From Bryobacterales bacterium (lineage in GTDB: Bacteria; Acidobacteriota; Terriglobia; Bryobacterales; Bryobacteraceae), in assembly GCA_025456495.1 (NCBI GenBank), contig JALOKO010000464.1:1-6211 (forward strand): a stretch of 6,211 nt of DNA. Reading direction: 5' to 3'. The notes under the pieces are model-generated. The model saw nothing but the letters and a program-made list of their open reading frames with translations, did not search any database and was not told the DNA's origin. Positions 1-3,850 of the stretch are shown here, in pieces (positions within the stretch are counted from its first letter, which is position 1; each line of letters starts with the position of its first letter). Both the position numbers and the translations under genes were made by a program.

Positions 1-26
1 TGATTGTCGACCGCACCCTTGTCACT

Positions 27-54
27 ATTTGGGTAGCGAATTTCGGGTAGCCGA
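27..54. repeat. Short direct repeat with GGGTAGC core
   Basis: The heptamer GGGTAGC occurs at 31-37 and again at 45-51, a 14-base period. Each copy sits in a similar frame of bases: ATTT before the core and GA just after it, with one extra C on each side of the second core. A spacing a little over one helical turn could suit side-by-side binding of a regulator, but no promoter or gene next to it shows what it would control. Chance is quite possible. Confidence 0.4.
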
Positions 55-356
55 CGCGTTCATCACGTCTATTCCCAAATCCCCGAAAGAATCTCTAAAC
101 CACGTTCCCGCAATCACTTACAGCCACACCGGCCCCGTCCATCCCGGCCCCACTCATCCACGTCCGCCGGACGGCCCGCTACCATCACGACGGATGCACA
201 GGTAGGCCCCGCCGTCCCGCGCAGCGCCCAAATCCCGAGTCCCCAGTCGCGCAGCGACGAAACCTAGCGGCAAAGCCGCGCCGCCCCCGCGTCCGACAGC
301 CAGCGCATATCCCGCCAGGGTGCCTCCCCAAGGAAAGCCCCGCGACCTAAGCCCGA

Positions 357-401
357 GGAAGCGGCTTCCCTGCATAGCCAGCGGGTAAACAATGGGAAGC
401 C
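357..401. other. Two mutually exclusive stem-loops
   Basis: GGAAGC at 357-362 can pair with GCTTCC at 364-369, which leaves only a one-base centre, so the tip must open. The same bases, as GGCTTCCC at 363-370, can instead pair with GGGAAGCC at 394-401 across a 23-base loop. The two stems cannot form together. This is the geometry of an attenuator or a two-state RNA, but no T-run follows on either strand. The segment lies just upstream of the proposed toxin promoter, so it would not be in that transcript. The pairing is certain from the sequence; a function is not. Confidence 0.35.
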
Positions 402-418
402 CTTTCGTCCCCGAACCC

Positions 419-447
419 TTTTCAGGACATACAACATCTTGTATACT
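419..447 (+). promoter_or_regulatory. Candidate sigma70-type promoter of the toxin-antitoxin module
   Basis: A -35-like TTTTCA (419-424, 4 of 6 to TTGACA) is separated by 17 bases from a -10-like TATACT (442-447, 5 of 6 to TATAAT). Transcription would start near 453-455. That places the start point at the GTG codon at 454, so the toxin message could be almost leaderless. The TTG candidate at 439 would then lie upstream of the transcript. The position directly in front of the two-gene unit and the overlap with an inverted repeat support the call. It rests on motif matching alone. Confidence 0.45.
429..444. promoter_or_regulatory. Candidate operator: inverted repeat over the -10 box
   Basis: ATACAA (429-434) and TTGTAT (439-444) form a perfect 6-bp inverted repeat around the spacer CATC. 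The right arm covers the first half of the proposed -10 box. In HigBA-like modules the HTH antitoxin, alone or bound to toxin, commonly represses its own promoter by binding such a palindrome. The antitoxin encoded at 789-1070 is therefore the natural candidate binder. The adjacent GTATAC (441-446) is itself a palindrome and may be part of the site. Confidence 0.45.
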
Positions 448-792
448 TCCGTTGTGGACGCTTCCAAACCTGTCGAGTTTTTGGGCAGTTCCTTGGAAGA
501 CCTTCGCGAATTCCCGCCGACGGCTAGGCGGGAGGCTGGTCACCAGTTGGACCAAGTACAACGTGGCCGTGAGCCGGACGACTGGAAGCCCATCACCACG
601 GTGGGTCCGGGTGTCAGCGAGATTCGAATTCGCGATGAGTCCGGAGCGTTCCGGGTCCTTTACGTGGCGAAATTCGCTGACGCAATCTACGTGCTTCACT
701 GCTTCCAGAAGAAGACCCAGAAAACCAGCAAGGCGGACGTCGAGCTTGCCTGCACACGTTACCGCGAGTTGCTGAAGGAGCTAAGACCTTGA
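439..792 (+). CDS. HigB/RelE-type toxin, phage Gp49-like family
   Basis: This is the toxin of a type II toxin-antitoxin pair. Members of this RelE/ParE-like superfamily are mostly ribosome-dependent mRNA endonucleases in the cytoplasm, neutralised by direct binding of the antitoxin. The product is 117 residues, normal for the family. The N-terminal helical part (about 11-45) carries the family-like PVEFLGSSLEDLREFP stretch. The beta core follows, with DDWKP (47-51), GPGVSEIRIRD (56-66), FRVLYVAKF (71-79) and YVLHCFQKKTQKT (84-96), and a C-terminal helix closes it. The start is uncertain. TTG at 439 has AGGA at 424-427, a rather long 11 bases away. GTG at 454, five codons in, fits the proposed promoter better and would make the message nearly leaderless. 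The gene overlaps the downstream antitoxin by 4 bases, and this toxin-first order is typical of higBA-like loci. The family assignment is firm; activity on mRNA is inferred from the family. Confidence 0.88.
   Translation: MYTSVVDASKPVEFLGSSLEDLREFPPTARREAGHQLDQVQRGREPDDWKPITTVGPGVSEIRIRDESGAFRVLYVAKFADAIYVLHCFQKKTQKTSKADVELACTRYRELLKELRP
775..780 (+). promoter_or_regulatory. Ribosome binding site of the antitoxin
   Basis: AAGGAG lies inside the end of the toxin gene, 8 bases before the TTG start at 789. It is the strongest Shine-Dalgarno match around this unit and decides the unusual TTG start of the antitoxin. A strong site here and a poor one for the toxin would favour antitoxin synthesis, as expected for a toxin-antitoxin pair. 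Confidence 0.7.
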
Positions 793-1070
793 AGAAACAA
801 CGGTTCTCTAGTGTTTGGGACGCCATTGAAGACACACCCGAGCAGGCTGCCAACATGAGGTTGCGCTCGGAACTGATGACCGCGCTCAAGGATCACGTGA
901 AGCGCTCCGGTATCAGTCAGATCGAAGCGGCCGGGCTTTTCGGCGTCACGCAGCCGCGCGTGTCCGACCTGATGCGTGGCAAAATCAACCTGTTTGCGCT
1001 CGATGCCCTCGTTAACATGGCGACAGCGGCAGGCTTGCGCATCGAAATGCACGTGCTGGAATCTGCCTAG
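789..1070 (+). CDS. XRE-family HTH antitoxin of the HigBA-like pair
   Basis: This 93-residue protein is the likely antitoxin and autorepressor of the upstream toxin. It has an N-terminal stretch with WDAIEDTPEQAANMRLRSELM (about 10-30), then a helix-turn-helix at about 42-63 containing SQIEAAGLFGVTQPRVSDLM. The ending resembles the compact XRE/HTH_37-type antitoxins found beside Gp49-like toxins, with INLFALDALVNMATAAGL (66-83) and IEMHVLES. The TTG start overlaps the toxin TGA in TTGA at 789-792 and is preceded by AAGGAG, which supports both the start and translational coupling. The protein probably neutralises the toxin and binds the inverted repeat at 429-444. The stop is TAG at 1068-1070, and the gene looks intact. 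The IS element begins 58 bases later and did not disrupt it. Confidence 0.88.
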   Translation: MKKQRFSSVWDAIEDTPEQAANMRLRSELMTALKDHVKRSGISQIEAAGLFGVTQPRVSDLMRGKINLFALDALVNMATAAGLRIEMHVLESA

Positions 1071-1128
1071 TGGGGAATCCCTTGCGAGTCTTCCACGTCT
1101 CCGAAACTGCCCGCACTGGCCGACCGGA
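1071..1128. other. Spacer between antitoxin and insertion sequence
   Basis: These 58 bases separate the antitoxin stop from the outermost left repeat of the IS element. I see no hairpin followed by a T-run, so transcription from the toxin-antitoxin unit may run on into the IS. Confidence 0.4.
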
Positions 1129-1161
1129 GGGCAAATGGGTCCAGGCTATGAGCCTGTCGGA
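1129..1161 (+). repeat. Left terminal inverted repeat (IRL) of copy A
   Basis: The best conserved part, TATGAGCCTGTCGGA, is at 1147-1161 and is matched exactly by the complement of 2829-2843. From 1137 inward 22 of 25 bases match the right end. The outer eight bases are weaker, keeping GG and one A. The transposase would bind and cut here. Confidence 0.75.
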
Positions 1162-1236
1162 GATTGACCCATCATTGGTTCATCCCGGAATCATTTCCTG
1201 GCGGCTTTGTTCCGGACTGGTGCATCCAATGCGTAG

Positions 1237-2814
1237 ATGCGGAGATTTCGAACCTCTACTCTCGATCAGCCCCTGCTGCTGGCCCCGGCCCTGCAGGACT
1301 GGCTGCCGGAAGATCATCTGGCCCGCTTTATCGCCGAAGTCGTCAGCGAACTCGACCTTAAGCCAATCCTCGATTCCTACCATCGCAAGAACAACCGCGG
1401 CGCCGAGGGCTATCACCCGGAGATGCTTACCCGCCTGCTGCTCTATGGCTACGCCACCGGCCTCACCAGCTCACGCCGCATCGAGAAGGCCACCTTCGAG
1501 AGCGTCCCCTATCGCTACCTCGCCGCCGACCAGCACCCCGATCACGACACCATCTCCGACTTCCGCCAGCAGCACCTGGAAGCCCTCGCTAAACTCTTCG
1601 TTCAGGCCCTGCAGTTGTGCAACCGGGCCGGCCTGGTGAAGCTCGCCAACGTGGCCATCGACGGCACCAAGCTGAAGGCAAGCGCCAGCTACCATCGCGG
1701 CAAGACCCACGCGCAGATGAGCGAGGAAGAGGAGCGGCTCACCGAGTTGGTGAAGCGCTGGATGGCCGAGGCGGAGCAGGCCGATGCCGCCGACGATGCG
1801 CGCCTGGGCAAGGGCAAGAAGGAAGAGGATCTGCCCGAGAAACTGGCCAACGCCGAGCAGCGGCTGGAGCGTATCCGCGAGGCCAAGAAGGAATTGGAAG
1901 AGGAAGCGGCGAAGCGAGTGGAGGAAGCCAAGCGAGACTTTCCGCCACGGAAGCGAGGGCGGAAACCGAAGCAGGGAGCGACGCAGGAGCCACTCACACC
2001 GGACCAACAGCAGGCTCGCGATAAGTACAAAATCCGCCTCAAAAAGGCCCGCGACAACGCCAAGCAGCCCACGCGCCGCTACAACTTCACCGACCCCGAG
2101 AGCCGCATGATGATGGACAAAGGGCAGCGCCATCTGGTCTACGGCTACAACGCGCAAGCCGCGGTGGACGGGCACACGCAGTTGATCGTCAGCGCGCAGT
2201 TGACGCAGGAAGAAACCGACCATCGAATGCTGCTGCCGATGGTGGCGGCGGTGGAAAAAGCGATGGGTGCCAAGCCCGCGGCGATCACGGCCGATGCGGG
2301 TTACTGGGACACGGAAAACATCAACAGCGAAGCGCTGAGCGGCATGCTGGCTCTGGTGAGTCCGGATGGCGGCAAGAAGAAAAGCGGCGATGCGGAGGCA
2401 AAGATGCGGCGCTCCAACCCAACGATGGAACGCATGCGGGAGTTGCTGAAGACCGACGAAGCGAAGGCACTTTACGCTCAGCGCAAGACGATTGTGGAGC
2501 CGGTGTTCGGGCAGATCAAGCAAGAGCGCGGCATCCGCGAATTCCGGTTACGAGGGCTGAAGAAAACGAAGGCGGAATGGCAGCTAATCTGCCTGACGCA
2601 CAACCTGCTGAAGCTCTATCGCCACGACTGGCTACCCAAGCGGGCCACAGGAAAGCCAGGAAGCCCCACGGAGAAGAAAAACGGGCAAAAATCATCCCGA
2701 AAAACGTCCTGCGGGGTGAAATCCGAACGAGATCGTGAAAACCGCATGCAAATAGGGGCAAAGCCGAGAAATTACTGCGCCCATCGATGGAGGCGAGGGG
2801 GCTGCAGGGCATGA
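1237..2814 (+). CDS. IS1182-family transposase (DDE), copy A
   Basis: This 525-residue enzyme would catalyse transposition of the element, binding the terminal repeats and using a DDE active site with metal ions. The N-terminal part (about 10-115) is the IS5/InsH-type DUF772 domain, with LLLAPALQDWLPEDHLARFI and DQHPDHDTISDFRQQHLE. The first catalytic Asp is D142 in AIDGTK. A charged, probably coiled-coil insertion rich in Glu, Lys and Arg covers about 160-275. The second Asp is D353 in TADAGYWD and the Glu is E421 in IVEPVFGQIKQERG. All three catalytic residues are present, so the enzyme may be active. The ATG at 1237 follows directly after an in-frame TAG, and the residues after it match where this family normally begins, but no good ribosome site precedes it. 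A TTGACC at 1164-1169, just inside the left repeat, could be part of a weak promoter. The Lys/Arg-rich tail after about residue 470 differs from copy B. Confidence 0.92.
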   Translation: MRRFRTSTLDQPLLLAPALQDWLPEDHLARFIAEVVSELDLKPILDSYHRKNNRGAEGYHPEMLTRLLLYGYATGLTSSRRIEKATFESVPYRYLAADQHPDHDTISDFRQQHLEALAKLFVQALQLCNRAGLVKLANVAIDGTKLKASASYHRGKTHAQMSEEEERLTELVKRWMAEAEQADAADDARLGKGKKEEDLPEKLANAEQRLERIREAKKELEEEAAKRVEEAKRDFPPRKRGRKPKQGATQEPLTPDQQQARDKYKIRLKKARDNAKQPTRRYNFTDPESRMMMDKGQRHLVYGYNAQAAVDGHTQLIVSAQLTQEETDHRMLLPMVAAVEKAMGAKPAAITADAGYWDTENINSEALSGMLALVSPDGGKKKSGDAEAKMRRSNPTMERMRELLKTDEAKALYAQRKTIVEPVFGQIKQERGIREFRLRGLKKTKAEWQLICLTHNLLKLYRHDWLPKRATGKPGSPTEKKNGQKSSRKTSCGVKSERDRENRMQIGAKPRNYCAHRWRRGGCRA

Positions 2815-2828
2815 GTTGGGATGTTCAT

Positions 2829-2861
2829 TCCGACAGGCTCATAACCTGATCCCGAGTTTCC
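2829..2861 (-). repeat. Right terminal inverted repeat (IRR) of copy A
   Basis: This is the complement of the left repeat, best matched over 2829-2853 (22 of 25). The outermost part reads CGAGTTTCC, followed by a second copy of the tip at 2860-2876. It lies 14 bases after the transposase stop. Confidence 0.75.
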
Positions 2862-2876
2862 TGATCCCGCATTTCC
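2860..2876. repeat. Duplicated tip of an IS right end
   Basis: CCTGATCCCGCATTTCC directly follows and partly shares bases with the copy A right end, whose tip at 2845-2861 reads CCTGATCCCGAGTTTCC. The two match at 15 of 17 positions. It may be a leftover right end of a third related element, or a target resembling the element's own end. Confidence 0.55.
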
Positions 2877-2883
2877 AAAACTT

Positions 2884-3649
2884 TTCCCAGATCCGGACAG
2901 CCGCATGATGATGGACAAAGGGCAGCGTCATCTGGTGTACGCCTATAACGCGCAAGCGGCCGTGGATGGGCACGCGCAGGTGATCGTCAGTGCGAAACTC
3001 ACGCAGGACGAGACCGACTATCGAATACTGCTGCCGATGGTGGAAGCAGCAGAGCAGGCGATGGGCACCAAGCCCGCGGCAGTAACGGCGGACGCCGACT
3101 ATTGGGACACGGAGAACATCAACAGCGAGGCCCTGAAGGGGATGCTGGTGCTGGTGAACCTGGATGGCGGCAAGAAGAGGGCCAGCGACGAGGCCACTCC
3201 ACGGCGTTCGAATCCGACCATGGAGCGGATGCGGGAACTGCTGAAGACGGACGAGGCGAAGGCGGTATACAAACAGCGCAAGGCGATCGTGGAACCGGTG
3301 TTCGGGCAGATCAAACAAGAGCGTGGCATCAGGGACTTCCGCTTACGCGGGTTCACGAAAACGAAGGCGGAATGGAAGCGGATTTACCTGACGCACAACC
3401 TGCTGAAGCTCTATCGTCACGAGTGGCTGCCTAAGCGGACGAATACAGAGCCGGGAAGCCCGATCGCAAAGGAAAACGGACCCAAATCGACCCCAAAAAC
3501 GGTGCTGCGGGCGAAAACACCGAGTCGGTGTGCCACAAAGAGCAGAACCGCCCGACGACGCCCGGAGGGACTCTACCCCTTGGCACTCCTGTCAGGGCCG
3601 CTGGGGGGCCATTCATTCCGACAGGCTCGTAACCTGATCCCGAGTTTCC
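2884..3649 (+). mobile_element. Left-truncated IS1182-family element (copy B)
   Basis: From 2884 the sequence matches copy A from about 2086 onward, at a constant offset of 798 bases that becomes 795 after a one-codon gap. It ends with the same right end: 3612-3649 matches 2824-2861 at 37 of 38. The left repeat and everything before the second catalytic block are missing, so the element cannot move by itself with two ends. At roughly 80 percent protein identity to copy A (counted by eye) it is a related element and not a recent duplicate. The seven bases before 2884 belong neither to it nor to the duplicated tip. Confidence 0.78.
3617..3649 (-). repeat. Right terminal inverted repeat (IRR) of copy B
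   Basis: This is the same sequence as the copy A right end apart from one base (3629, G for A). The shared part stops at 3649. Just outside, AGTTTCCCG at 3643-3651 is repeated at 3654-3662, so this tip is also partly duplicated. Confidence 0.75.
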
Positions 3650-3732
3650 CGGAAGTTTCCCGAAGGCGGCGAAAGAAAGAACTACTACCGGCGCCCACCA
3701 GAGAGACGACCCCCATTTCGGAGACGTACTGA

Positions 3733-3850
3733 GCGAGATACCTCACACCTTGCACCGCTGACGCAATCCAAGGCGCTATTCCCCTTCACCGCAATGGCAT
3801 CGTGGAGATCTTGGGAGATTTCCACGTCGAATCGTCGCTTAATCTAAGGG
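3733..3850. other. Intergenic spacer between IS remnant and exported-protein gene
   Basis: I see no gene here. Transcription would converge from copy B on the + strand and the large gene on the - strand. The only structure I see is the stem-loop at 3801-3826. Confidence 0.45.
3801..3826. terminator. Stem-loop after the exported-protein gene, weak terminator candidate
   Basis: CGTGGAGATC (3801-3810) pairs with GATTTCCACG (3817-3826) over a 6-base loop. As + strand RNA all ten pairs form, one of them G-U. As - strand RNA that pair becomes an A-C mismatch. It lies 25 bases beyond the stop of the minus-strand gene. No T-run follows on either strand, so a classical intrinsic terminator is doubtful. 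Confidence 0.3.

Larger units (their letters stand above)
1..418. other. Left-edge intergenic region, no supported gene
   Basis: I find no convincing gene here. A minus-strand open frame crosses part of the region, but its product is low-complexity, rich in Gly, Arg and Ala, and it continues antisense through the toxin gene, so it looks like a GC-rich shadow. A plus-strand frame open from base 2 to about 204 has no start in the window and no coding-like third-position bias. The region holds several short palindromes: CGTCCG-C-CGGACG at 161-173, GTCGC-GCA-GCGAC at 246-258 and GCGGC-AAA-GCCGC at 267-279. There is also a pair of mutually exclusive stems at 357-401 and a direct repeat at 27-54. 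An upstream gene may end at or before base 1, since the first three bases read TGA. Confidence 0.5.
1129..2861 (+). mobile_element. Complete IS1182-family insertion sequence (copy A)
   Basis: The element is about 1.73 kb, in the usual range for IS1182-family elements. It carries one transposase gene and imperfect terminal inverted repeats. The inner 25 bases (1137-1161 against the complement of 2829-2853) match at 22 positions. Extending outward to 1129 and 2861 gives a 33-base repeat with about 25 matches and GG at both outer ends. The right boundary is supported independently: the 38 bases 2824-2861 recur at 3612-3649 with one mismatch, and similarity stops there. I see no clear target duplication outside either end, so the outer limits may be off by several bases. 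The family is named from the transposase. Confidence 0.8.
2884..3732 (+). pseudogene. Truncated IS1182-family transposase remnant, copy B
   Basis: This is the C-terminal half of a transposase. Family similarity begins at FPDPDSRMMMDKGQ (2884 on) and the first internal ATG is at 2905. It keeps the second catalytic Asp (TADADYWD, codon at 3091) and the Glu (IVEPVFGQIKQERG, codon at 3292). The DUF772 domain, the first catalytic Asp and most of the charged insertion are gone, so it cannot be a working transposase. The Gly after the second Asp motif in copy A (DAGYWD) is Asp here (DADYWD). The frame has no internal stop, which suggests fairly recent truncation. It reads on through the element's right end, giving SFRQARNLIPSFP from the inverted repeat itself, and stops in flanking DNA at 3732. 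No ribosome site of note precedes 2905. Confidence 0.8.

Noticed and set aside
2..204. Plus-strand frame open from the window edge
   Set aside because: It has no start in the window, third positions show no coding bias, and the end is a Pro/His/Arg-rich run. It might be the end of an upstream gene, but I cannot support it.
154..699. Minus-strand open frame of 181 codons
   Set aside because: It is antisense to the well-supported toxin, its product is low-complexity Gly/Arg/Ala-rich at one end and the mirror of the toxin at the other, and no family motif is visible.
1164..1194. TTGACC as -35 of a transposase promoter
   Set aside because: The best -10 candidate, AATCAT at 1189-1194, needs a 19-base spacer and matches poorly, so I did not list it as a feature.
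1471..2523. Long minus-strand open frame of 350 codons within the transposase
   Set aside because: It is the exact antisense of the transposase coding sequence, with Leu/Arg/His-rich content typical of a mirrored GC-rich gene.
2839..3318. Minus-strand open frame over copy B
   Set aside because: It mirrors the transposase remnant, and the same mirrored residues appear opposite copy A, which shows it is a shadow of homologous coding DNA.
3517..3531. ACACCGAGTCGGTGT, which resembles the final hairpin of a Cas9 tracrRNA
   Set aside because: It is only a 7-bp palindrome inside the decayed transposase tail. There is no repeat array, no anti-repeat and no cas gene in the window, and it comes from IS DNA. 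Chance similarity.
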